A DNA stretch of 64,000 nt from CAVZZG01 sp963779685 (GCA_963779685.1 CAVZZG010000003.1:248001-312000), one strand, 5' to 3'. Shown: positions 1 through 8,523, counted from the stretch's first letter. Translations and numbers: made by a program. Notes: generated by a model from the sequence alone, not told the origin.

Positions 1-1
1 G

Positions 2-295
2 GCGTTCGTCCTCGGTGGCACGGTCGCCACCTCGCCACTGTGGCTCGGGTCGACGCTGAACCAGAACGCCAGGGCCTTCGGCCCGTTCGGGGTGGTCCTC
101 GCACTCTTCGCCTACACCCTCACCGTCATCACCATCTCCATGGCCTGCGCCGTCTTCTCGCCCGTCTGGGCCGAATGGCGACAGGAAGAGAAGGACCGGG
201 ACCAGCAGCCGGCCACGCCCGATCCGCCCATCGAAGGGGCAAGGGTCCCGGGAACCGGCGACACCAGACCCACGCCGGGTCATCAGGACGGCTGA
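2..295 (+). CDS. C-terminal end of a membrane protein (YihY/BrkB-like), truncated by window edge
   Basis: An open frame enters from the left edge and stops at 293-295, giving 97 residues of a C-terminus. It has one clear hydrophobic segment (FGVVLALFAYTLTVITISM region) followed by a charged, proline-rich cytoplasmic-looking tail (EWRQEEKDRDQQ...). The segment pattern resembles the last membrane helices of YihY/virulence-factor BrkB proteins, but the fragment is too short to be sure; any polytopic membrane protein is possible. The divergence of its tail is normal for such proteins. It converges on the MFS gene downstream with only 20 bp between the stops. Confidence 0.5.
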   Translation, partial: AFVLGGTVATSPLWLGSTLNQNARAFGPFGVVLALFAYTLTVITISMACAVFSPVWAEWRQEEKDRDQQPATPDPPIEGARVPGTGDTRPTPGHQDG

Positions 296-315
296 CGACC
301 GGTCGCGGGTCGTGG

Positions 316-1983
316 CTACGTCGGTGGTGAGGCGCCGGCGGTCTTGGCACCGGGTTGTACGGTGGGGATGCCGCGGGTGAACAGGGGGGCGACGAGCGCG
401 AAGAGTGCGAGGATCGAGAGGGCGGAGCGGAGGCCGTCGATCCGGCTTTGCTGATTGGTGGTCACGACGGCGTCGGCCGTCGCCTGGGGGACGTGAGCGT
501 CGGCGAGGGCAGCTTTCAGGTCGCTGTCGGACATGAACGGGACGCCGCCGGCGAGTTTGGTCTGCGCCTGGGAGGCGACGCTGCTGGGCACGTCCGGGTT
601 GTTCTGGATGCCGGCGAGGAACGACGCGGTCAGCGCGGAGATGAGGATGGCGCCCGCCAGCGCCGTGCCGATCGATGCGCCCAGCTGGGTGCCGGTGTTC
701 TGCAGGCCTCCCACCTCGCCGCTCTGCTCGTCCGGTACGGCGGAGACGGTCACGCTGCCCAGCTGCGAGGCCATCGCGCCCAGCCCCGCGCCGGCGATCA
801 GCAGCGGCCAGGTCACGACCTCGGGGCCGGATCCGACGTCCAGCAGTGCGATCAGCAGCACGATGCCGGCGAACAGCGTCACGAACCCGAGCCGGACGAC
901 CCGTCGCGGCGAGGCGTTGGGCCGCAGCTTGGGGACTCCGACGGCGAACACCAGCAACGTCAGCGACAACGGCAGCAATCGCACGCCGGTCTCGATTGCC
1001 GAGAGTCCGAGCGCGACCGAGAGGTACAGCGGCACGACGAAGAACGTCCCGAATTGCACCAGGAACATGAAGAAGAAGGAGATGACCCCGTCGCGCAGCT
1101 GGATGTTGCGCAGCATCGCCGGGTCGATCAGCGCGCCCTCGCCACGCTGGATCCGCCGGCTTTCCCACATCACGAATACGGCCATCACGCCACCGCCCGC
1201 GAGCACCATCCAGATCACCGGCGAGAGGCCCAACCACTGCGGAGCCTCGGGCTTGGGCTGAATGAACCCCCACGCGCCGGACTCGAGGATGCCGAGGACG
1301 ATCAGGCCGAGGCCGAGCGCGGACAGCGCCGTGCCGACGAGGTCGAGCTTGACATCCTTCTGTGCCGGGCTGTCGTTCACCCGTCGCGCGAGCAGGAGGA
1401 TCACCGCGACGATCAGCACCTCTCCTACGAACACCCACCGCCACGAGGCGTAGGTTGTGAACGCGCCGCCGATCACCGGCCCCAACGCCGCCGCGATCGC
1501 ACCCGCGGCTGCCACCAGCCCGTAGGCGCGCGGACGGTCGGGCTTCCCGAAGTTCGTGGCCACGAGCGCCACGATCGCCGGCATGATCAGCACCGCCCCG
1601 AAGCCCTCGAGGAACGACCAGCCGATGATCAGCACGGTCAGGCTGTGCGCCAGCGCGGTCGTGAGCGAGCCACTGGCGTAGATCACGCATCCGATCGAGA
1701 ACGCGCGCTTGCGGCCGATGATCGTCCCGACCTTGCCGCCCGTGATCATCAACGAGGCCATCACCAGCGTGTACAGGGTGATCGCCGTCTGGATCCCCGT
1801 GATGTCGGTGCCGACATCCTTGGCGACCGTCGCGATCGCCGTGTTCATCACCGTCGTATCCAGGGCCATCACGAACTGGCCCGCCGCCAGCGTCAGGAGC
1901 ACCATCCCCGCCCCGGCGACAGCTCGCCCGCCTACGGCCGTCACAGCGCCCCCTCTTGTCGAAGGATCGTCCCGGTCCGGCAA
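316..1983 (-). CDS. MFS drug exporter, DHA2 (14-TM) family
   Basis: A 555-residue polytopic membrane protein predicted to expel drugs or other amphiphiles by proton antiport. Visible features are motif D-like DTTVMNTAIATVA in the first helix (LDTTVVNVALP equivalent), GGKVGTIIGRKR (motif A between TM2 and TM3), GPVIGGAFTTYASWRWVF (motif C and the DHA2 'WRW' motif), and about 14 hydrophobic stretches. The region around residues 455-510 is a long non-membrane loop before the last helix, usual in this family. The ATG at 1983 follows an RD-rich start and gives normal family length. It stands alone on the minus strand, back to back with the TMEM175-like gene. Substrate cannot be told. Confidence 0.9.
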   Translation of the reverse strand: MPDRDDPSTRGGAVTAVGGRAVAGAGMVLLTLAAGQFVMALDTTVMNTAIATVAKDVGTDITGIQTAITLYTLVMASLMITGGKVGTIIGRKRAFSIGCVIYASGSLTTALAHSLTVLIIGWSFLEGFGAVLIMPAIVALVATNFGKPDRPRAYGLVAAAGAIAAALGPVIGGAFTTYASWRWVFVGEVLIVAVILLLARRVNDSPAQKDVKLDLVGTALSALGLGLIVLGILESGAWGFIQPKPEAPQWLGLSPVIWMVLAGGGVMAVFVMWESRRIQRGEGALIDPAMLRNIQLRDGVISFFFMFLVQFGTFFVVPLYLSVALGLSAIETGVRLLPLSLTLLVFAVGVPKLRPNASPRRVVRLGFVTLFAGIVLLIALLDVGSGPEVVTWPLLIAGAGLGAMASQLGSVTVSAVPDEQSGEVGGLQNTGTQLGASIGTALAGAILISALTASFLAGIQNNPDVPSSVASQAQTKLAGGVPFMSDSDLKAALADAHVPQATADAVVTTNQQSRIDGLRSALSILALFALVAPLFTRGIPTVQPGAKTAGASPPT

Positions 1984-2210
1984 CGAGCCGCCGCTCCCGA
2001 CCAGCGGGAGCTTGCGAGCCTCGTGGATCGGCGACGACGAAGCACGGCGGGATATTCAAGCACAGGGGACTACGCTTCGGCATCGACAGAGCGGAGCGGG
2101 AAGCGGCACGAGGTCTGCGCCGCACTGGTTGTAGTGGTTGCCGTCGACTCTACGGCCTCGACCTTCGCGAGGGCGCAGGAAGACCCCAGCGGTCGTCGAA
2201 GTGTGTCGCC

Positions 2211-2843
2211 GTGGAGAACCGTTGGACCACGGGGCGGGTCGAGGCGTTCAGCGACGGTGTGTTCGCGATCGCCGTCACGCTGCTGATCTTCGAAGTCGCC
2301 GTGCCCGAGACCGAGTTCCACAACCTGTGGCGCGGCATCATCGACCAGTGGCCATCCTACCTGGCGTACGCCACGAGCTTCCTGACGGTCGGGGGGATCT
2401 GGATCGCGCACCATGGCATCTTCCGGCGCGTGCAGTACGCGAACACGCAACTGATGCTGATCAACCTGCTGCTGCTGATGGCGGTCTCGTTCCTGCCCTT
2501 CCCGACGAGGCTCGTGGCCGAGGCGATCCATAGCTCTGCTGCCGAGCGGGCCGCGGTCATCTTCTACGGCGCGTCGCTGCTTGTCATCTCGCTCCTGCTG
2601 GGCGCCCTGTGGAATGCGATCGTTCGCGACCGTGAACTGCTCAGGCCGGAGGTGAGCGAGAAGGAGATCAACGCCATCCTGATCGCGACGACACCGAACT
2701 ACGCCTTCTATATCGGCGTGATCGTGGCGGCCATCTTCATCCCGAGGGTGGCTGCCTTCGGCTACCTCGTGATCGCGATCGTCGCGCTGCTGCGAGTGCG
2801 CGGGGACCAGACGACAGCACCATCCGAACCCGCGTCTACGTAG
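2211..2843 (+). CDS. TMEM175-family potassium channel-like membrane protein
   Basis: Encodes about 210 residues beginning at GTG 2211 (VENRWTTGRVEAFSDGVFAIAVTLL). The RxxxFSDGVFAIAxTLL signature in the first helix is diagnostic of the TMEM175/DUF1211 family; bacterial members are leak-type K+ channels in which the conserved helix-1 residues line the pore. Further hydrophobic helices follow (YLAYATSFLTVGGIWIAHH, LMLINLLLLMAVSFLPF, and three more), about six in total, with the usual length of the single-repeat bacterial form. The frame is open further upstream to 1956, but that part overlaps the divergent MFS gene and has no family similarity, so the GTG start is preferred. No strong ribosome-binding site precedes it. 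Confidence 0.85.
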   Translation: MENRWTTGRVEAFSDGVFAIAVTLLIFEVAVPETEFHNLWRGIIDQWPSYLAYATSFLTVGGIWIAHHGIFRRVQYANTQLMLINLLLLMAVSFLPFPTRLVAEAIHSSAAERAAVIFYGASLLVISLLLGALWNAIVRDRELLRPEVSEKEINAILIATTPNYAFYIGVIVAAIFIPRVAAFGYLVIAIVALLRVRGDQTTAPSEPAST

Positions 2844-2932
2844 CTGGCGCTCGCCGGCTGTGGGTGTCCCTAGCGGCTGTCAGCCGAATCCAGTAGGGAC
2901 GCCACATGGTTGGCTCGCGAAGGGTGGAGCCG

Positions 2933-3613
2933 TCAGGCGCGTTCGCGTGGCGGAGCCAGCAGCGGGAACGCGGGGCGGATGCCCTGGCTGCGTGCAACGT
3001 CCCGCAGCGCAGCCATGCGATGGGTGAGCCGTTCGCGGAGGTACGTGTTGTCGAGCCGCTCGAGCAGCTCGTCGCCGAGACACAGGTAATAGCCGAGTTG
3101 CCGGGCCGGGCCGGCGTCGTACCGGATCCAGGCACGCGGCCCGAATCGTGCGAGGTTCCCGATCAGCTCGTCGGCGTTGGCGCAGAGGTCGGCGGCCTTC
3201 AGCCAGATCACCTCGCGCGAGGCCCGTCGCAGGGCGATGATGCTGAGCGACTTCTGTTCGACCCAGCTGAGCGGTAGTCCGGTGCGCGTGTCGACGACCT
3301 CGTTCGTGACGTGATCGACGATGGACGCGACCCGGGGCCCGAACCGACTGACGAGCTGGTCGATGGTCGCGTCGGTGTCTTCGACGACGTCGTGGAGGTA
3401 CGCGGCCGAGACGAGCAGATCGGATCCACCCGCGCCGGCGACCAGATCCGCGACCGTCGCGACATGCTCGAAATACGGCGACACTCCATCGCGCCCGAGC
3501 GCGCCACCATGGTGATCGTGCGCGTAGCGACGTGCAGTCGCGACGAGCTCCGCCCTGTTCACGCGCATCTCGTCCACATCGCGCGCCCGCCGTGGTCTCT
3601 CACGAGTTGCCAT
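2933..3613 (-). CDS. HD-domain phosphohydrolase (RelA/SpoT-like HD fold)
   Basis: A protein of about 226 residues with an HD metal-dependent phosphohydrolase core: YFEHVATVADLV supplies the first histidine, SAAYLHDVVEDTDAT is the HD motif in the form seen in the hydrolase domain of Rel/SpoT, and the LKAADLCANADEL segment gives the distal aspartate. No synthetase domain is present, so it resembles small alarmone hydrolases (Mesh1-like) or a generic nucleotidase; the substrate is not shown by sequence. Start chosen at ATG 3613 (MATRERPRR); ATG 3568 (MRVNRAEL), with a GGACGAG just upstream, is an equally good alternative. Divergent from the lipoprotein gene. Confidence 0.75.
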   Translation of the reverse strand: MATRERPRRARDVDEMRVNRAELVATARRYAHDHHGGALGRDGVSPYFEHVATVADLVAGAGGSDLLVSAAYLHDVVEDTDATIDQLVSRFGPRVASIVDHVTNEVVDTRTGLPLSWVEQKSLSIIALRRASREVIWLKAADLCANADELIGNLARFGPRAWIRYDAGPARQLGYYLCLGDELLERLDNTYLRERLTHRMAALRDVARSQGIRPAFPLLAPPRERA

Positions 3614-3690
3614 CGAGACCAGCCATGGTATCGCCCTCGGGATGGGATCGATCGCCTGGCGGTCGGTTCCTGACCCTCCCGCAGCGGGTG

Positions 3691-3703
3691 TGCGGGTTTC
3701 CCG
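3691..3703. promoter_or_regulatory. Candidate operator, variant of the TGCGGG-N3-CCCGCA palindrome
   Basis: TGCGGGTTTCCCG lies between the divergent HD-domain gene and the lipoprotein gene. It matches the left arm and core of the palindrome found near the universal stress genes; the right arm is imperfect (CCCGAA). Confidence 0.35.
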
Positions 3704-3851
3704 AATGCAAGCATACGGGCCGTCGCGGAAGCGAGGTCGGCAGGTGCGCTCTAGCATCTCCCAACATGCGCGTCGACCCTGTTCCCCCGGACATGTATCC
3801 TCCGTGGCCGCTGTTACTCACGATGGCCCTGGAAGCACCGGAGGACCCACA

Positions 3852-4421
3852 ATGATCCATGCCTCAGCCCGAGGTCCTCGAGGACAAGTGTTCGTTGCAG
3901 CGCTGCTGGTCGTTCTGGCGCTCGCGGCGGTTGGGTGCGGGGGCAGCAGCTCCAGCAGTTCCGACCAGCAGGCGAACGAGGCGTACGCGAACGGCGTCTG
4001 CACCGCGGTCGGCGGCTGGGAGCAGCAGGTCAAGAGCGTCATCACCACCCTCGCCGGCTCCCCCTCCAAAGCGACGCTGGACTCATCGGTGTCCCAGATC
4101 GAAGCCGCCACCACGTCGCTTGAGACGCAACTCAAGGCCGTGCCGCCTCCGAACTCGTCGGACGGCCAGGCGGCGAAGCAGCAGGTCGACACGTTCTCGA
4201 GTGACGCGACGGCGACCATCTCCACGACGAAAGCCGCTGTCGCTGCGATTCCGGACGCTGCGTCGGCCACGGCTGTCGCGGCGGCGCTGATCCCCCTCGC
4301 GGCGCAGGTCCAGGGTCTCGTGACGTCCGGCAAGTCGGCGGTCACGGCGCTCCAAGCCGAGAGCGGCTCGCTGGGCTCGGCCTTCAAGAGCACCGCGTCC
4401 TGCAAGAGCCTCGGCGGGTAA
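3852..4421 (+). CDS. Secreted lipoprotein of unknown function
   Basis: A 189-residue predicted lipoprotein. The N-terminus has basic residues, then a hydrophobic core (FVAALLVVLALAAV) and a lipobox-type AVGC, with the cysteine followed by GGSSSSSS, as in exported actinobacterial lipoproteins. The mature part is Ala/Ser/Thr rich with predicted helices (VKSVITTLAGSPSKATLDSSVSQIEAATTSLETQLKAVPP), and three cysteines in all. The start ATG is fixed by GGAGGA at 3840-3845. No domain recognised; the helical, low-complexity character suggests an envelope helical-bundle protein. First gene of a same-strand run of stress-type genes extending to 7.7 kb. Confidence 0.75.
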   Translation: MIHASARGPRGQVFVAALLVVLALAAVGCGGSSSSSSDQQANEAYANGVCTAVGGWEQQVKSVITTLAGSPSKATLDSSVSQIEAATTSLETQLKAVPPPNSSDGQAAKQQVDTFSSDATATISTTKAAVAAIPDAASATAVAAALIPLAAQVQGLVTSGKSAVTALQAESGSLGSAFKSTASCKSLGG

Positions 4422-4450
4422 CTGAGGCGCCGTGGACCGGAACATGATGC

Positions 4451-4472
4451 CCCGACTAGTTGCAATAGTCCC
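4451..4472. promoter_or_regulatory. Inverted repeat upstream of the DUF1269 gene
   Basis: GACTA (4454-4458) and TAGTC (4466-4470) form an inverted repeat flanked by C runs; read on the minus strand it begins GGGACTA. It sits 50-70 bp before the DUF1269 start, where an operator or promoter would be expected. Function is inference. Confidence 0.3.
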
Positions 4473-4522
4473 AACGTCGCGCGATCGGTCGAGCGCCGGT
4501 CGCGCAGAAGGAGGAATGACCC

Positions 4523-5032
4523 ATGGCAACCGATAGCAACGCGCCGGTCGACCTGTACATCGCGGCGTACCTCGATCCGGACGCCGCCCGGGGCGACTGG
4601 GACGCGATCAAGGCACTCGCCGAAGCCGACACGATCAGCGTCGACGGACTGATCCTGGTCAGCCGCCGTTCCGATGGGAAGATCCACGTCGACGACGACT
4701 TCAACCGCACCGGCAAGGGCGCCAAGTGGGGCGCGGTCGGCGGCGCCGTCGTCGGGTTGATCTTCCCACCCGCTCTGCTGGCCAGTGCCGCGGTCGGTGC
4801 CGGTATCGGGGCGGGCACCGGCGCGCTCGTCTCGCATGCGGAGAAGAAGGAGATCAAGGCGGATGTGGAGGACACGCTTCCGCTCAACAGCTCCGCGATC
4901 GTTGCCGTCTTCGAGGAGACGTGGGCGAGCGACATCGCCAAGGCGCTGCCGAACGCCAGCAAGGTCACGAAGGAGAAGGTCGACGGCGACAGCGCCGCCG
5001 CCGTCAAGGCCGCCGCGACGAGCAACGCTTAG
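4523..5032 (+). CDS. DUF1269-family protein with glycine-zipper segment
   Basis: A 169-residue protein of the DUF1269 type, common in actinobacterial stress loci. The N-terminal half has an alpha/beta ferredoxin-like look (LYIAAYLDPDAARGDWDAIKALAEAD, then ISVDGLILVSRRSDGKIHVDDD), followed by a Gly/Ala-rich zipper (residues about 68-105, GAVGGAVVGLIFPPALL ... AGIGAGTGAL) that could insert in or coat a membrane, then a second alpha/beta segment. ATG 4523 has an excellent AAGGAGGAA at 4508-4516. It is followed closely by the DUF2252 gene (15 bp gap). Biochemical role unknown. Confidence 0.75.
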   Translation: MATDSNAPVDLYIAAYLDPDAARGDWDAIKALAEADTISVDGLILVSRRSDGKIHVDDDFNRTGKGAKWGAVGGAVVGLIFPPALLASAAVGAGIGAGTGALVSHAEKKEIKADVEDTLPLNSSAIVAVFEETWASDIAKALPNASKVTKEKVDGDSAAAVKAAATSNA

Positions 5033-5047
5033 CGAAGGGGGTCGACG

Positions 5048-6490
5048 ATGAGCGTTGCGAGGACTGCGACCGCGCCGAGGTCAGGCGTGCCGGCCAAGGT
5101 CGAGCATTTCAGCGTGGCGGAGCGGGCGGCGCGGGGAAAGGCTGCCCGGGCGGACGTCCCTCGCTCGTCGCATGCGGTGTGGGATCCGCCGCCGTTGCGG
5201 CGCAACCCGGTCGATCTGCTCGAGGAGCAGGCCAGGACGCGGGTGCCGGAGCTGGTGCCGATTCGCTACGGGCGGATGCTCGTGTCGCCGTTCACGTTCT
5301 ATCGTGGTGCGGCCTATCTGATGGCGTCGGACCTGGCCGGAGCGCCGAGGACGGGCCTGTACACGCAGTTGTGTGGTGATGCGCACCTGTCGAACTTCGG
5401 TGCGTACGCGGCGCCCGATCGGCGACTGGTGTTCAGCATCAACGACTTCGACGAGACGCTGCCGGGCCCGTTCGAGTGGGATCTGAAGCGACTGGTGGCG
5501 AGCTTCGCCGTCGCAGGCCGCGACCGGGGATTCGACGACAAGCAGCGCGAGATGGTCAACCTTGCCGTCGGGCAGGGCTACCGGGAGGCGATGACCAGCT
5601 ACGCCGCCATGCCCAACCTCGATCTCTGGTACACGCGCGTCGACGTCGACGAGGTGATGGCCGCGATCCAGCGTGAGGCGACCGCCAAGGAGCGAAAGCG
5701 GGCGCAGGCGAATCTCGCCAAGACCCGGGCCAAGGACAGTCTCAAGGCGTTCGCGAAGCTGACGACCATCGTCGATGGCGAGCCGCGGATCATCGCTGAC
5801 CCGCCGGTCGTGACGCCGATCGAGGATCTGCTCGGCGCCGACCGCGCGCACGAGCTCGACGACTTCCTGCGCACCGTCATCCGCTCCTACCGGCGGACGC
5901 TGTCGGGCGACCGCCGCCGGCTGCTGGAGCGCTACCGCTACGTCCACGCGGCCCGCAAGGTGGTTGGTGTCGGCAGCGTCGGCACCCGCGCGTACATCAT
6001 GCTCCTGCTCGGCCGCGACGATGCCGATCCGTTGTTCCTGCAGTTCAAGGAGGCAGAGGCGTCGGTGCTGGAGTCGTTCGTCGGGAAGAGCACGTTCGCG
6101 AACCACGGCCAGCGCGTGGTCGAGGGTCAGCGACTCACGCAGTCGGCCAGCGACATCATGCTCGGCTACATCAGGGCCGAGGGCATCGATGGCGTCACGC
6201 GCGACTTCTACGTCCGCCAGCTCTGGGACGCGAAGGGCTCCGCGCTGGTGGAGTTGATGGAGCCGTCGCTGATGAGCCGCTACGCGACCCTCTGCGGGTC
6301 GGAGTTGGCACGCGCCCACGCCCGCGCCGGGGACGGCGTCGCGATCGCCAGCTACATCGGCACCAACAACACCTTCGACCGCGCACTGGCCCTCTTCGCC
6401 GAGGCCTACGCCGACCAGAACGAACGCGACTACAACACCCTCACCAAGGCCGTCCAAGACGGCCGCATCAAAGTCGAGACCGGCGTCTAG
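5048..6490 (+). CDS. DUF2252-family protein (kinase-like fold)
   Basis: A 480-residue DUF2252 protein. Recognised from RNPVDLLEEQARTRVPELVPIRYGRM, LYTQLCGDAHLSNFG (residues about 110-125), INDFDETLPGPFEWDLKRL, and the C-terminal ARAHARAGDGVAIASYIG. The GDAHLSNFG and NDFDE motifs look like the catalytic loop and metal-binding aspartates of protein-kinase-like phosphotransferases, so an enzymatic role on a small molecule is plausible, but no substrate is established. Length is normal for the family. GTG-free ATG start at 5048 with AAGGGG upstream; 15 bp from the DUF1269 gene, so probably co-transcribed. Confidence 0.85.
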   Translation: MSVARTATAPRSGVPAKVEHFSVAERAARGKAARADVPRSSHAVWDPPPLRRNPVDLLEEQARTRVPELVPIRYGRMLVSPFTFYRGAAYLMASDLAGAPRTGLYTQLCGDAHLSNFGAYAAPDRRLVFSINDFDETLPGPFEWDLKRLVASFAVAGRDRGFDDKQREMVNLAVGQGYREAMTSYAAMPNLDLWYTRVDVDEVMAAIQREATAKERKRAQANLAKTRAKDSLKAFAKLTTIVDGEPRIIADPPVVTPIEDLLGADRAHELDDFLRTVIRSYRRTLSGDRRRLLERYRYVHAARKVVGVGSVGTRAYIMLLLGRDDADPLFLQFKEAEASVLESFVGKSTFANHGQRVVEGQRLTQSASDIMLGYIRAEGIDGVTRDFYVRQLWDAKGSALVELMEPSLMSRYATLCGSELARAHARAGDGVAIASYIGTNNTFDRALALFAEAYADQNERDYNTLTKAVQDGRIKVETGV

Positions 6491-6603
6491 GTCATGAAGA
6501 GCCGGCCCACCCTGGACCCGCCGCGAGCGCGAGTCTCGGACACCCCGCTGGAATCCCGAAAACTGCTCACGCGCCGCGTGGGCCGCGAAAAGGAACGCAG
6601 AAC

Positions 6604-6990
6604 ATGATCCTCGGCAACCTCGGCGATTTTCTCTGGTCGCTGCTCGTGATCTTCTTCATGGTCATGTACTTCATGATCATGTTCCAGATCATCGTCGACA
6701 TCTTCCGGAGCGACATCAACGGCTTCGGCAAGGCGATGTGGCTCCTGTTCATCTTCATCGTGCCGCTGGTCGGGATGATCGTGTACCTGATAGCAAACGG
6801 TGACGACATGGCGACGCGCCGCAGCCGCGACGCGGCCGCCTCAGACGCCGCCTTCGACGCCCGCGTTCGCCAGGCCTCGGGTGGCAGCGGTGGCGCCGCA
6901 GCCGAGATCGCGAACGCAAAGCAGCTACTCGATACCGGCGCGATCACGCAGGCCGAGTACGACCAGATCAAAGCGAAGGCGCTGAGCTAA
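6604..6990 (+). CDS. PLDc N-terminal/SHOCT-domain membrane protein
   Basis: A 128-residue protein with two TM helices near the N-terminus (residues 7-33 and 44-66) matching the 'phospholipase D N-terminal' membrane module (LFIFIVPLVGMIVYLI), then an acidic/alanine linker and a C-terminal SHOCT motif (IANAKQLLDTGAITQAEYDQIKAKAL). SHOCT is a short oligomerisation domain often at the C-terminus of small membrane proteins. AAGGAACG precedes ATG 6604. It lies in the DUF1269/DUF2252/DUF6325 run, the usual company of this kind of protein in actinobacteria. Likely a small stress-induced membrane protein; no catalytic site. Confidence 0.85.
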   Translation: MILGNLGDFLWSLLVIFFMVMYFMIMFQIIVDIFRSDINGFGKAMWLLFIFIVPLVGMIVYLIANGDDMATRRSRDAAASDAAFDARVRQASGGSGGAAAEIANAKQLLDTGAITQAEYDQIKAKALS

Positions 6991-7068
6991 CCGTCGTCGC
7001 GCAAGCGAACGACCGCACCACCCGGTCGTCGGCACACCCGCCGCGACCGTGCAGCGAAGGAGGTAGGT

Positions 7069-7620
7069 ATGGCCATCGGCCCCGTCCAGCTACTCGTGCT
7101 CGGCTTCGAGCACCCGGACTTCCACGGCGAGGTCATCGCCGAGCTCGAGAAGCTCCGCGAGTCCGACACCGTGCGCGTGATCGACTCGCTCGCCGTCTAC
7201 AAGGACGCCGCCGGCGACATCGAGGTCATGCACCTCTCCACCCTCACCCGCGACCAGGCGATCGAGGTCGGCTCCAAGATCGCCGGCCTGATCGGACTCG
7301 GCATCGCCGGCGAGGAAGGCATGGAGGTGATGGCCGAAGCCGGCGCCGAGATCGCCGCCGAAGACGGCGTCCACGCGTTCGACGACGACGACGCCTGGGA
7401 CGTGATCGAGGAGATTCCGAACGACTCGGCCGCCGCGCTGATCCTGCTCGAGCACCACTGGGCAGTCGGGCTCCGCGACGCGATCGCCCGCGCCGGCGGA
7501 TTCCGCATCGCGGACGAGTTCATCAGCCCGCTCGACCTGGTCGCCATCGGCCTCGCCACCCGCGAGGAGGCCGAGGAGTTGCACGCCATCGAGACCGGCA
7601 CCAAGGAGGCAAGGAAATGA
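7069..7620 (+). CDS. DUF6325/DUF1269-like protein
   Basis: A 183-residue protein beginning MAIGPVQLLVLGFEHPDFHGEV, the hallmark of the actinobacterial DUF6325 group (related to DUF1269). It has two alpha/beta repeats: residues about 5-60 (IGPVQLLVLGF ... RVIDSLAVYKDAAGDIEVMHLS) and about 110-170 (SAAALILLEHHWAVGLRDAIARAGG), separated by a Gly/acidic stretch. Strong GAAGGAGG at 7056-7063 fixes the start. Its last bases overlap the start of the Arg-rich peptide gene. No enzymatic motif; membrane stress association is inferred from neighbours. Confidence 0.75.
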   Translation: MAIGPVQLLVLGFEHPDFHGEVIAELEKLRESDTVRVIDSLAVYKDAAGDIEVMHLSTLTRDQAIEVGSKIAGLIGLGIAGEEGMEVMAEAGAEIAAEDGVHAFDDDDAWDVIEEIPNDSAAALILLEHHWAVGLRDAIARAGGFRIADEFISPLDLVAIGLATREEAEELHAIETGTKEARK

Positions 7621-7676
7621 TGGGATCCCGCAGAGTCGCCCGCCGCACATCACGCCGCGTCGCCCGACGACGGTAG
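7617..7676 (+). CDS. Putative 19-residue arginine-rich peptide
   Basis: ATGA overlap with the DUF6325 stop (7617-7620) starts a short frame: MMGSRRVARRTSRRVARRR, then TAG. AAGGAGG at 7602-7608 inside the DUF6325 gene is well placed as its ribosome-binding site. Ten of 19 residues are arginine, arranged as two RRVARR repeats. Such tiny basic peptides are easily missed by gene callers; translation is likely from the coupling and the ribosome site, but unproven. A strong hairpin follows 43 bp downstream. Confidence 0.45.
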   Translation: MMGSRRVARRTSRRVARRR

Positions 7677-8073
7677 TCCGCACCTCCGGATCGCAACCGG
7701 GTTAACGAACCCTGGCTAGCCCGGCATCCGGACGTGATGATCCGGATGCCGGGCCGGCGGCAGTGCCTGCGCCCTCGCCACGCGGGCGCTCGTGGCCACA
7801 AACCAGGTCAGCTGATCAGGTGCCTGGCGCTTCTTCCCCCGACTGGCGCCGGCCGAGGCACCAAGCGAGACACCCCTGACCATCGGCAGACAAGCCAGGA
7901 TCACCGTCGCCAGCACGCCGGCTGCAGGAGCATCGGGACGCCGGCGCCCTCCCGGCGCTCGAAGCCGGCCAGGATCGGCTTCACCGGCCCGAGCTGAAAA
8001 GCCCGGGTCTGCACCGCTGGCTGGCGGGCCGCTTCCGGAGGATCGGCCAGTCCGGTGGCGAACTCCGACTGCG
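7677..8073. other. Intergenic region without a recognisable gene
   Basis: About 400 bp. It contains the terminator-like hairpin at 7719-7754 and otherwise only frames with no family resemblance and poor codon structure. It must also hold the promoter of the K+ channel/aquaporin pair; I see no clear -35/-10. Confidence 0.6.
7719..7754 (+). terminator. Terminator-like perfect hairpin
   Basis: A 14-bp perfect stem (GCCCGGCATCCGGA at 7719-7732 pairing with 7741-7754) with an 8-nt loop, downstream of the DUF6325/Arg-rich peptide genes. There is no T tract, as is common in high-GC actinobacteria. Confidence 0.6.
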
Positions 8074-8508
8074 ATGACACCCGACACGAAGTTCGAGGGT
8101 CGTCTCGACCACCAGGTGGCACGCGCCACGACTCCGCGAGGGGCCGCGATCGTGATCGCGGTCGTCACGACGTCGATCACGATCGGCGCCGGTGCGCTGA
8201 TGACGGCCATCGACGGCGCGGACTTCCCGTCGCTCGGCGGCGGCCTGTGGTGGGCGGTCCAGACCGTCACGACGGTTGGCTACGGCGACCATGTCCCGAA
8301 GAACACGGTGGGTCAGATTCTGGCAGCGCTTGTGATGCTGCTGGGAATCGGCTTCGTCACGGTGATCACCGCGTCGATCACGAGTACGTTCGTCGGCCGG
8401 CTGCACCAGCAGCGACGGGACGGCGGCGACCAGGCAACTCTCGCACAGCTGCAGAAGATCGACGCTCGCCTCGAGCGGATCGAGGCCGTCCTGAAAGCAC
8501 ACGACTGA
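8074..8508 (+). CDS. Two-TM potassium channel
   Basis: A 144-residue K+ channel subunit: TM1 at residues 23-45, pore loop with the selectivity filter TVGYGD (67-72), TM2 at 80-104, and a short C-terminal helix with heptad-like spacing (LAQLQKIDARLERIEAVLKAH) suitable for tetramerisation. No RCK/TrkA-N domain is present, so gating is probably by voltage-independent means or a partner. The KcsA-like layout is unmistakable. Starts ATG 8074; the aquaporin gene follows after 15 bp, suggesting one osmotic-response transcript. Confidence 0.92.
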   Translation: MTPDTKFEGRLDHQVARATTPRGAAIVIAVVTTSITIGAGALMTAIDGADFPSLGGGLWWAVQTVTTVGYGDHVPKNTVGQILAALVMLLGIGFVTVITASITSTFVGRLHQQRRDGGDQATLAQLQKIDARLERIEAVLKAHD

Positions 8509-8523
8509 CGAGGATGTGGAATC

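Noticed and set aside
355..2286. 643-residue open frame on the plus strand
   Set aside because: It is the antisense of the MFS exporter; composition is Arg/His/Gln-rich with no family signature.
7719..7754. Recombination site or attachment site
   Set aside because: The hairpin is better explained as a terminator; no integrase gene nearby.
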